The position numbers and the translations under genes were made by a program. The notes under the pieces were generated by a model that did no database searches, was not told where the DNA came from, and worked only from the letters and a program-made list of their open reading frames with translations. A stretch of 64,000 bases of DNA from DASUBN01 sp035465695 (GTDB lineage Bacteria; Pseudomonadota; Gammaproteobacteria; Natronospirales; REEB76). Numbering within the stretch: position 1 is the first letter of the stretch; every line of letters starts with the position of its first letter. Below are positions 1 through 7,542 of the stretch, piece after piece. The DNA is taken from assembly GCA_035465695.1 (NCBI GenBank), contig DATIVR010000057.1, positions 1-64,000 of the forward strand, written 5' to 3'.

Positions 1-1
1 C

Positions 2-517
2 AATCCGCATGAGGTGGCCCGCTCGCTGATGCGCTTCTCGCGCACGCGCGTCGGCGCGCGCGACTACGATCATGACGAAGCCTATCGCACCTGGATGCGC
101 CTCACCCGCGCCGCCTGGCTGGGCGAGCGGGCCTTGGGGCCTGTCCGCGCCCTGCGGGTGCGCTACGAGGATTTCACCGGTAAATCCGAGCAGTCCTTCC
201 GCCGCGTCATGGACTTCTTAGGCGAGGAATACTCGGCGGACTGCATCAAGCCGCTCGATAAAAAGATCAACAGTTCCGAAGTGGATCGGGATCCGGTGCA
301 CGTGGATACCTCGACCGCCGCGGCACGCGAGGCGGAGCAGCTTTATCAGCAGATACTGGCGGCTTCCGAAAGTCCGGCGCAAGGCGATCCGGGCGCCTAT
401 CAGGAGATGCAGCGCACGTTCGAGGAGCGCTGCCGTACCGAGCAGGCGCCCCCGGCGGAACAGATCCGCCGCGGTATCGTCGCGCGCTTCAGTGCCTTGT
501 GGGGCCGTAGCGCATGA
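2..517 (+). CDS. Sulfotransferase family protein, C-terminal part (5' end outside window)
   Basis: The frame is open from the first bases of the window. The codons before the first GTG (position 14) read N-P-H-E and continue into V-A-R-S-L, which is how the 3'-phosphate-binding region of PAPS-dependent sulfotransferases reads, so the gene starts upstream and is only cut by the window edge. The remainder has a W-L-G-E-R helix and an 'RVRYEDF' segment typical of the C-terminal half of the family. The family moves sulfate from PAPS to sugars or other acceptors; the acceptor here is unknown. It overlaps the next gene by four bases (ATGA at 514), so the two are surely co-expressed, and the partner also begins with a sulfotransferase-like domain. 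Other bacterial sulfotransferase subfamilies, including peptide-modifying ones, cannot be excluded from this fragment. Confidence 0.75.
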   Translation, partial: NPHEVARSLMRFSRTRVGARDYDHDEAYRTWMRLTRAAWLGERALGPVRALRVRYEDFTGKSEQSFRRVMDFLGEEYSADCIKPLDKKINSSEVDRDPVHVDTSTAAAREAEQLYQQILAASESPAQGDPGAYQEMQRTFEERCRTEQAPPAEQIRRGIVARFSALWGRSA

Positions 518-3500
518 CGAAGATGCTGCTGATCCTCGGCATGCACCGCAGCGGCACCTCGCTGCTGGCGGGAAGCTGCCGACTGCTGGGCGCCGAATTA
601 GGTGACCGCATGATGGAAGCCCGTCCCGACAACGTGATGGGCTTCTGGGAGCACGATGAGATCGTGCAGATCCACGACCGGATCCTGGAGCGGCTCGGCT
701 TCACCTGGGACGACGTGCGGGCGCTGCCGGACAAGTGGTGGACCTACGAGCTCATCAGGGAGCAGCGTGAGGCCCTTAAGGCCGTGCTGCTCCGCGACTT
801 CGGCGATGCCGCATTGGGGTGCGTGAAGGATCCGCGGATCTGCCGGCTGCTGCCTTTGTGGCAGGAACTCCTGCGGGAACTGGGCTGGGAACCCTGCTAT
901 CTCCTGGCGACGCGCGAGCCCGCCGAGATCATCGCCTCTCTCAAGACCCGCAACGGCTTCCCGCCGGAGAAGTCGGCACTTCTGACCCTACGCTACTTCC
1001 TGGACGCAGAAACGGCGAGTCGCGGCGGGGCGCGCGCGGTGGTGGATTACGCGGCCATCCTGAAGGATTGGCGTGCTGCACTGAAACCCGCCTGGCAGAA
1101 GATCGGCCTCGCGTGGCCCGCGGACGAGCGCGCGCTGGAGCAAGGTATGGCAGGGTTCGTGCACCAGGAGCTGCGCCACCACAAGCAACCTGAGTTGCTG
1201 CCGGCCGGCCTGCTCGGCAAGCTCACCCAACAGGTGTACGAGAACCTGAAGTCCGGAGCGGAGCCAGGCACGATGCAGCGCCTGCGCCAGGAATTGGATG
1301 GACTCACCTCCGGGTTCGATCACATACTGGCCTCGCTCTACGCCGAACGGCACGCCCGCGATACGGCGCTTGCGGACAAGCAGCGGGAACTGGACGACAA
1401 GCAACGTCTGGTGGAAGCGCGCGATCAGGAGATCAAACACATCGCGGAGGAACGCGGCTACCACGCGGGCCTGGCGGTGGCTAGGGCACAGGAACTGGAG
1501 TGGCAACGCGGAGAACTCCAGGAATACACGAAGCTGCAGCAGGCCTATGGGGCGCTACGCGGCGAGATGCAGGCTCTCTACCATTCCACTTCCTGGCGCA
1601 TAACCAAACCGCTGCGAGGGACGATGGTGCTGCTGCGGGCGATTCTGAAACTGCGTTTTGTGAATGCTGGGATGTTGCGGCTGGTGGCGCGGGACATCTA
1701 CTACCGCATCCCTATGCCGTTGCGGGTGCGGACCGCGTTGCGCCGCATGACGGGCCGCGCTCCCAGCGGTAGCGCCGACTACAAGGTGCGTGCCGTGCAC
1801 GGCGCCAAGGTGGACCCCGAGGGTCCTGCCGCGGCACTGGCGCTGCCGGCCGGTACGCCTGTGCTCGAGATCGCCTCCTCCGAAGCGCCGCAAGTGTCGG
1901 TGATCATCCCGGTCTATAACAACGTCGCCCATACCTTGCATTGTCTGAAGTCCATCGCCGACGTCGGTGCCAAGACCGCCTTCGAGGTGGTCGTGGTGGA
2001 CGACTGCTCCAAGGATGAGACCCAGGCGGTGCTGGCCCGCTGCCGGGGCGTACGCGTCGTCAAGAACGCGCAGAACTTGGGTTTCATCGGCGCCTGCAAC
2101 GCCGGCGCCGCAGCGGCGAACGGCGATTACGTCTATTTCCTCAACAACGACGTGCAGGTATTGCCGGGCTGGTTGGACGAGCTGCGCGCGACCTTCGATG
2201 CGGTGCCCGCGGCGGGTCTGGTAGGTTCCAAGCTGGTGTACCCGGACGGACGCTTGCAGGAGGCCGGCGGCATCGTCTGGCGCGACGGCTCCGCCTGGAA
2301 TTATGGCCGCTTCGACGATCCGGACAAGCCCGAATACAACTACCTGCGCGACGTGGATTACTGCTCAGGCGCCAGCATCATGTTGCCGCGCGCGCTGTTC
2401 GACGAACTCGGACGCTTCGACACCCACTACGCGCCCGCCTATTGTGAGGATACGGACCTGGCGTTCCAGGTGAAGAAGCACGGTCGCCGGGTATTGTTCC
2501 AGCCGCTCTCGGCCATCGTGCACTACGAAGGCATCACTTCCGGAACCGATCTGGGTTCAGGGGTGAAGAAGTACCAGGTGGTGAACCAGAAGAAATTCTA
2601 CGAGCGCTGGAAGGAGGCGCTGGCCTCGCACCGGCCCAACGGCATGATGCCGCTGCTGGAGAAGGACCGTGGCGTCGGCAAGCGTCTGCTGGTGATCGAT
2701 GCCAATACGCCGCGCCCCGACCACGACGCCGGCTCGTTGCTGAAGTTCTACCACCTGAAGCTGCTGCAATCCCTCGGCTACAAGGTCACCTTCGTGCCGG
2801 ACAACCTGCTGCACGACGGCGAATACACCCGCGACCTGCAGCGGCTCGGAGTCGAATGCATCTACGAGCCGCATTGGACCTCGGTGGACACTTTCATCGC
2901 GGCCCGTGGCCGCGAGTTCCAGGTCGCCATGCTGTGCCGGCCTTACGTGGCCATCCGCCACCTGGACCACCTGAAGCGGGCGGCACCGGAAGCGCGCATC
3001 GTCTATGACACCGTCGACCTGCATTATCTGCGTGAGCGGCGCCAGGCCGCGGTGGAGAAGAACCCGCTCATCGCCGAGCGCGCCGAGCGCACGCGTGCCG
3101 ACGAGCTCAAGCTCATACGCGAATCGGATGCCACCATCGTGGTCAGTCCGGTGGAGAAGGAGTTGTTGGCCCAGGATGCACCGCGCGCCAACGTGCATGT
3201 GGTGCAACTCGTCATCCCCGAAGAGCCACAGGGACCCGGGTTCGATGCGCGCCGCGATATCCTCTTCATCGGCGGCTACCAGCACAACCCCAACGTCGAG
3301 GCGGTGCTGTACTTTTGCCGTGAGGTGTTGCCGCTGGTGCGTCAACGAATCCCTGACATCAAGTTCATGGTCATGGGATCGCGGCCGCCGGCGGAGATCG
3401 AAGCCCTGGCCTGCGACCACATCCAGGTGTTGGGTTTCCAGAAGGATCTCGCTCCCCACTTCAATGCCTGCCGCCTGATGGTGGCGCCGCTCCGGTTCGG

Positions 3501-3801
3501 CGCCGGCATCAAGGGCAAGCTCGGTACCAGTTTCAGCTTCGGCCTGCCGGTGGTGGCCACCTCCATCGCCGCCGAGGGCATGTACCTCACCGACGGTCGC
3601 GACGTGCTCATCGGCGACGACCCCCAGGCTTTCGCCGATGCTGTGGTGCGCGCCTATACGGACCCCGAACTGTGGCAGCGCCTGTCCGAGGGGGGCAGAC
3701 GCATAGTCCAGGAACGTTTCTCGCCGGACGTGATCCGCCAGGGCCTGGCGCAGGTGATCGCATCGATGGATGAGCGCGCGCTGGCGAAGGCGGCAGGCTG
3801 A
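514..3801 (+). CDS. Multidomain sulfotransferase-like / GT2 / GT4 glycosyltransferase fusion
   Basis: This 1095-residue protein carries three enzyme modules. Residues about 1-260 look like a sulfotransferase: the 5'-phosphosulfate loop 'GMHRSGTSLLAG' is near the N-terminus and 'REPAEIIASLKTR' resembles the 3'-phosphate motif. Residues about 270-370 are charged, predicted coiled coil, ending in 'YHSTSWRITKPLRG', a motif often seen before glycosyltransferase domains in polysaccharide clusters. Residues about 458-710 are a GT2 (GT-A) domain with 'VSVIIPVYNN', a 'VVVVDDCS' strand, 'FLNNDV' and 'YCEDTDLAFQ'. Residues about 723-1095 are a GT4 (GT-B) domain with 'FGAGIKGKLGTSFSFG'. No signal peptide or membrane helix is visible, so it is probably cytoplasmic or peripheral. 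It likely builds and possibly sulfates a surface glycan, but donor and acceptor sugars cannot be read from the sequence. Confidence 0.85.
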   Translation: MTKMLLILGMHRSGTSLLAGSCRLLGAELGDRMMEARPDNVMGFWEHDEIVQIHDRILERLGFTWDDVRALPDKWWTYELIREQREALKAVLLRDFGDAALGCVKDPRICRLLPLWQELLRELGWEPCYLLATREPAEIIASLKTRNGFPPEKSALLTLRYFLDAETASRGGARAVVDYAAILKDWRAALKPAWQKIGLAWPADERALEQGMAGFVHQELRHHKQPELLPAGLLGKLTQQVYENLKSGAEPGTMQRLRQELDGLTSGFDHILASLYAERHARDTALADKQRELDDKQRLVEARDQEIKHIAEERGYHAGLAVARAQELEWQRGELQEYTKLQQAYGALRGEMQALYHSTSWRITKPLRGTMVLLRAILKLRFVNAGMLRLVARDIYYRIPMPLRVRTALRRMTGRAPSGSADYKVRAVHGAKVDPEGPAAALALPAGTPVLEIASSEAPQVSVIIPVYNNVAHTLHCLKSIADVGAKTAFEVVVVDDCSKDETQAVLARCRGVRVVKNAQNLGFIGACNAGAAAANGDYVYFLNNDVQVLPGWLDELRATFDAVPAAGLVGSKLVYPDGRLQEAGGIVWRDGSAWNYGRFDDPDKPEYNYLRDVDYCSGASIMLPRALFDELGRFDTHYAPAYCEDTDLAFQVKKHGRRVLFQPLSAIVHYEGITSGTDLGSGVKKYQVVNQKKFYERWKEALASHRPNGMMPLLEKDRGVGKRLLVIDANTPRPDHDAGSLLKFYHLKLLQSLGYKVTFVPDNLLHDGEYTRDLQRLGVECIYEPHWTSVDTFIAARGREFQVAMLCRPYVAIRHLDHLKRAAPEARIVYDTVDLHYLRERRQAAVEKNPLIAERAERTRADELKLIRESDATIVVSPVEKELLAQDAPRANVHVVQLVIPEEPQGPGFDARRDILFIGGYQHNPNVEAVLYFCREVLPLVRQRIPDIKFMVMGSRPPAEIEALACDHIQVLGFQKDLAPHFNACRLMVAPLRFGAGIKGKLGTSFSFGLPVVATSIAAEGMYLTDGRDVLIGDDPQAFADAVVRAYTDPELWQRLSEGGRRIVQERFSPDVIRQGLAQVIASMDERALAKAAG

Positions 3802-3806
3802 GCATC

Positions 3807-5672
3807 ATGGATACACCCAAACCACCCAATAAACCGACCCCGAACCTGCATACTCGTTGGTCAGCCGCGGGGATCCACCTCAAGGATTCGAACGGCCCCT
3901 ATGCGGCGCAACGACTGCGTCAGCCGCGGTTCTTCGCTGCGGTGCAGCCGGAGTTCCGTATCGCCCGCGGCGATAAGCTGTTCGCCATCGGCTCATGTTT
4001 CGCTCGCGGGATCGAGAGTGCACTGAAGAACCGCGGGTTCCAGGTGGAAAGCGCCGCCAAGGATTTCGACCGCTTCAACACGGTGGCGGGACAGAAAGTC
4101 ACTGCGCTCGGGTTCACCAACAAGTACACCACTTACTCGATCTTCAATGAGCTAAGTTGGGCGCTGGATCCTGACGCCAAGTTCCCTGAAGCCAGTCTGG
4201 TGGACCTGGACGAGAAGCGCACTATCGACCCGCATATCAACCCGACGCTGCAAGTGGTGGATCGAGCGGGCACCTTGGAGCGCCGCCGCATCATCCAGGA
4301 CGTGAACTCGCGCCTGAAGGGCTGTCGGGTGTTGTTCATGACGCTCGGCCTCGTCGAAGTGTGGTACGACCGGCATGCCGAGGTGCATCTCAACACGACG
4401 CCGATCCGTGAGATGCGCGAACTGGATCCGAAACGCTACGAGTTCATGGTCTCCAACTACATCCAGAACATGGAGAACCTGGAGAATCTGTACGCGCTGC
4501 TCAAGCGCTTCGGGCACCCCGAGTTGCAGATAGTGGTGACCACCTCGCCGGTGCCGCTTAACGCCACCTTCACCGGCCAGGATATCGTGGTGGCGAACAC
4601 CTATTCCAAGTCCACGCTGCGGGCAGTCGCCCAGGACTTCGCTTCTGCGCATGCCAACGTGCAGTATTTCCCCAGCTATGAGATCGTCATGAACTCGCAG
4701 CGCGAGCTGGCTTGGGAAGATGACTTGCGCCATGTGCGGGGCGCAATGACCCAGCACGTGATGGACCAGTTCATGCGCGGCTTCGTCGATGGCAAGGAGA
4801 CCAAGGAATCCGTCACCGCGGTGACGGTCAATTACAACGGCGGTCCGGTGCTGAGAGGTCTGATCGACTCCCTGGAAGGCCAGCCGGAGTTGGCGCGAGT
4901 GGTGGTGGTCGATAACGCCTCACGTGACGACAGCCTGTCCGGTATCGATCAGGACAAGGACGGCCGACTGGCGCTGATCCGCAACGAGTCCAATCGCGGC
5001 TTCGCCGCCGCCTGTAACCAGGGCGCGGCTCATGCCGAAGGCCGGTATCTGCTGTTCGTGAACCCGGATTGCCGTGTCCCCCAAGGCGCATTGCGCCGCA
5101 TGGTGGACCTGCTGGATGAGCGCCAAGACGTGGGGATGGTGGGCCCCCTGGTGCTCAACAGCGATGGCAGCGAGCAGCGCGGGTGTCGACGCCACCTGCC
5201 GGATCCGAAGAGCGCATTCATGCGCGTGTTGGGGCGCGACAAGCCGGATAAGGAGGGGAAGGTGGCTGGCTTCGATCTCACCGGCACCCCGCTGCCGGAC
5301 CGGCCAGCGGTGGTGGAGGCCGTGTCGGGCGCCTGCCTGCTGATACGGCGTGAGTTGTTTGACGGTCTACGCGGCTGGGACGAGGGTTACTTCCTGCACT
5401 GCGAGGACCTGGACCTGTGCATGCGCGTGAAGCGCGCCGGCTACAAGGTGCTGTTCGTGCCGGACATCGCCGTGACCCATGCTCAGGGCGCCTCCAGCAA
5501 GCGGCGGCCGGCGTTCGTGCATTGGCACAAGCACCTGGGGATGCTGCGTTACTATCTGAAGTTCCACGCGCGTACATCGCCCCTCTGGCTGTCGGCGCTC
5601 GTCATACCGGCGATCGCCGGGCGCTTTCTGCTGCTCTTGCCTGGAGCGTGGCTCTCGCGCTGGCGCGGCTGA
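3807..5672 (+). CDS. GSCFA-domain / GT2 glycosyltransferase fusion
   Basis: The N-terminal half (about residues 45-320) is a GSCFA domain, named for the motif seen here as 'IGSCFAR' near residue 61. It continues with 'VLFMTLGLVEVW', 'VTTSPVPL' and a late 'DDLRHV' whose His fits the catalytic position of SGNH-like folds. Residues about 336-600 are a GT2 domain: 'VTAVTVNYNGG', 'VVVVDNASRDD', 'FVNPDCRVP' and 'CEDLDLCMRVKRAGY'. The C-terminus is hydrophobic (about residues 590-615) and may be a membrane anchor. GSCFA proteins are poorly characterised and thought to be esterase or acyltransferase-like; GT2 enzymes add sugars from nucleotide donors. It starts five bases after the previous gene, and both end in glycosyltransferase domains, so they probably act on the same glycan. 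Substrates are unknown. Confidence 0.82.
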   Translation: MDTPKPPNKPTPNLHTRWSAAGIHLKDSNGPYAAQRLRQPRFFAAVQPEFRIARGDKLFAIGSCFARGIESALKNRGFQVESAAKDFDRFNTVAGQKVTALGFTNKYTTYSIFNELSWALDPDAKFPEASLVDLDEKRTIDPHINPTLQVVDRAGTLERRRIIQDVNSRLKGCRVLFMTLGLVEVWYDRHAEVHLNTTPIREMRELDPKRYEFMVSNYIQNMENLENLYALLKRFGHPELQIVVTTSPVPLNATFTGQDIVVANTYSKSTLRAVAQDFASAHANVQYFPSYEIVMNSQRELAWEDDLRHVRGAMTQHVMDQFMRGFVDGKETKESVTAVTVNYNGGPVLRGLIDSLEGQPELARVVVVDNASRDDSLSGIDQDKDGRLALIRNESNRGFAAACNQGAAHAEGRYLLFVNPDCRVPQGALRRMVDLLDERQDVGMVGPLVLNSDGSEQRGCRRHLPDPKSAFMRVLGRDKPDKEGKVAGFDLTGTPLPDRPAVVEAVSGACLLIRRELFDGLRGWDEGYFLHCEDLDLCMRVKRAGYKVLFVPDIAVTHAQGASSKRRPAFVHWHKHLGMLRYYLKFHARTSPLWLSALVIPAIAGRFLLLLPGAWLSRWRG

Positions 5673-5679
5673 GCCCGTG

Positions 5680-6507
5680 ATGCATGTCCTGATCACCGGC
5701 GGTAGCAGCGTGGTCGGGGATCATCTGCTGCCACGCTTGTCGGCGGCCGGTCATGAGGTGACGGTGCTAAGCCGACGGCCTGCTGCGAGTCCGCAGTGGC
5801 GGCGATTGGACGTGGCGCGCGAACCGGTGTGGCCGGTCGTTCCCGAGGGGATATCGCACCTTGTCCATCTGGCGCCGTTGCCCTTGCTGGCCAGCGTATT
5901 GCGCGGCGCGCCGCGCTCGCTGCGCCGGGTGGTGGCGATAGGCACCACCAGCGTATTCACCAAGTCCGAGTCGCCTTCCGCCAAGGATCGCCGCCTGGTG
6001 CAGGATCAGCGCCGCGCGGAAGAAGGTCTCATCGCCTTCTGCGCAGAGCGGGGCATCGGCTATGCGCTGTTCCGCCCCACGCTGGTCTATGACGGCCGCC
6101 GGGACAAGAACGTGGCGCGCATCGCTGCGCTCATCCGCCGGCTGCATTTCTTTCCGGTTGCGGCGCCGGCGGCAGGCCTGCGTCAGCCCCTGCATGCCGA
6201 CGATCTGGCCGCGGCCTGCGTGGCTGCATTGGTTCTTCGCACCTCCGGCAGCTACGAGCTGGCCGGCGGGGAACGGCTCACTTACCGCGCCATGGTGGAG
6301 CGCATCTTCGTGGCCCAGGGACAGAAGCCCCATGTGCTTCCTCTGCCGGTAGCGCTGTACCGCTCCGCGATACGACTGGCGAAGGTGTTGCCTCGCTTCC
6401 GGGAAGTCACCCCGGAAGTAGCCGACCGCATGAATCAGGACATGGTCTTCGACTACTCCGCTGCGACACGGGACCTGGGCTTTCGGCCTCGCGAGTTCGC
6501 GCCATGA
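5680..6507 (+). CDS. NAD-dependent epimerase/dehydratase family protein
   Basis: An extended short-chain dehydrogenase of 275 residues. The Rossmann loop is visible at the start as 'VLITGGSSVVGDHLL', slightly divergent from the usual TGxxGxxG. A serine/threonine patch ('AIGTTSVFTKS') precedes the active-site region; a clear YxxxK is not obvious, so catalysis may be atypical or the protein may act as a reductase of another subtype. Such enzymes epimerise, reduce or dehydrate nucleotide sugars, or act on lipid-linked sugars as WbpV and GnaB do beside WecA/WbpL transferases. The adjacent gene is such a transferase and overlaps by four bases (6504-6507), which suggests action on the initiating sugar. 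ATG at 5680 is preferred over GTG three bases earlier because the Rossmann strand begins immediately. Confidence 0.8.
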   Translation: MHVLITGGSSVVGDHLLPRLSAAGHEVTVLSRRPAASPQWRRLDVAREPVWPVVPEGISHLVHLAPLPLLASVLRGAPRSLRRVVAIGTTSVFTKSESPSAKDRRLVQDQRRAEEGLIAFCAERGIGYALFRPTLVYDGRRDKNVARIAALIRRLHFFPVAAPAAGLRQPLHADDLAAACVAALVLRTSGSYELAGGERLTYRAMVERIFVAQGQKPHVLPLPVALYRSAIRLAKVLPRFREVTPEVADRMNQDMVFDYSAATRDLGFRPREFAP

Positions 6508-7538
6508 CCATACTGGCGATGATCATGGCATTCCTGGTGAGTACGACCTTGAGCGGTGCCTTGAGCCGTTATCGGGGACGGTTCGCGCTTCTGGACAAAC
6601 CCAACGAACGTTCGTTGCATAGCAAGGTCACGCCGCGGGCCGGAGGTCTGGCCATCATGGCGGGGCTCACCGCAGGAATGTGCCTGACCTGGCAGCTGTG
6701 GTGGTTTGAGGACATGGGTCTGGCAGCGGCCGGTCTCGGGTTGGTGGCTGCCGTGTCTTTTGCCGACGACGTGCGCGCACTGCCGGTGTGGACACGTCTC
6801 CCGGTGCATTTCGCTGCGGCCATCATGCTGGTGTGTTTCGCCGGTTTCGACCCGCCGCTGCGCCTACTGCCGGGACTGGAGTGGAGCGGGCCGCTGTGGC
6901 TGCTGCAGGCGTTCTGCATATTGCTCGCCGTATGGTCGGTGAATCTCTACAACTTCATGGATGGCATGGACGGTTTCGCCGGCGGCATGGCCGTTTTCGG
7001 TTTCGGCACGCTGGCCCTGCTGGGCTACCTGGCCGGGTCCCCGGCATATGCCGCGATGGCCGTCGTGGTGGCCGCGGCGGCCGCGGGATTCCTGCCATTC
7101 AATTTTCCACCGGCCAGCCTGTTCATGGGCGATGTGGGAGCCAGTTCGCTGGGTTTCCTGGCAGCCTTCTTCATACTCCTGGGGGAGCGGCTGCGGTTGT
7201 TTCCGCTATGGATCGGACTATTGGTCTTCTCACCTTTCATAGTAGATGCCACTTGGACCCTGGTACGCCGGGCCCTGAAAGGCCGCATACCCTGGAAGGC
7301 GCACCGCGAGCATTTCTACCAGCGGTTGGTTCAGTCGGGGTGGGGGCACAGACGCACGACGCTTTCTTCGTATTTAGTTATGTTAAACTGTAGCCTGTGT
7401 GCGGTGCTGGCAGCCAGCACCGACACGCGAGGAGTTCAGGGACTCCTTTTGGGGTGGATCACAGCGGTGTATCTGGCGATCGTCGCGTACGTCAACGCGC
7501 GCGAGCGCCGTCCGCTATCGAAAGTAGAGGAAAGCTGA
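6504..7538 (+). CDS. WecA/WbpL-like undecaprenyl-phosphate N-acetylaminosugar-1-phosphate transferase
   Basis: A polytopic membrane protein of 344 residues of the MraY/WecA (polyprenyl-phosphate HexNAc-1-phosphate transferase) family. Diagnostic segments are 'DKPNERSLHSKVTPRAGG' near residue 30, the 'SFADDVRALP' acidic motif, 'NLYNFMDGMDGFAGG', and 'FMGDVGASSLGF'. These carry the Mg-binding aspartates and mark the WbpL-like branch. It begins assembly of an O-antigen or capsule repeat by placing a HexNAc-1-phosphate on undecaprenyl phosphate at the inner membrane. It overlaps the upstream epimerase by ATGA and is four bases from the downstream 4,6-dehydratase, the same pairing found for WbpL-WbpM type systems. 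An AT-rich patch lies inside the coding region near 7366-7400 without breaking the frame. Confidence 0.92.
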   Translation: MTILAMIMAFLVSTTLSGALSRYRGRFALLDKPNERSLHSKVTPRAGGLAIMAGLTAGMCLTWQLWWFEDMGLAAAGLGLVAAVSFADDVRALPVWTRLPVHFAAAIMLVCFAGFDPPLRLLPGLEWSGPLWLLQAFCILLAVWSVNLYNFMDGMDGFAGGMAVFGFGTLALLGYLAGSPAYAAMAVVVAAAAAGFLPFNFPPASLFMGDVGASSLGFLAAFFILLGERLRLFPLWIGLLVFSPFIVDATWTLVRRALKGRIPWKAHREHFYQRLVQSGWGHRRTTLSSYLVMLNCSLCAVLAASTDTRGVQGLLLGWITAVYLAIVAYVNARERRPLSKVEES

Positions 7539-7542
7539 AGAC

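Noticed and set aside
7366..7400. AT-rich patch inside the WecA-like gene resembling a promoter
   Set aside because: No well-spaced -35/-10 pair; the frame is intact and short AT-rich patches are expected in membrane-protein genes.
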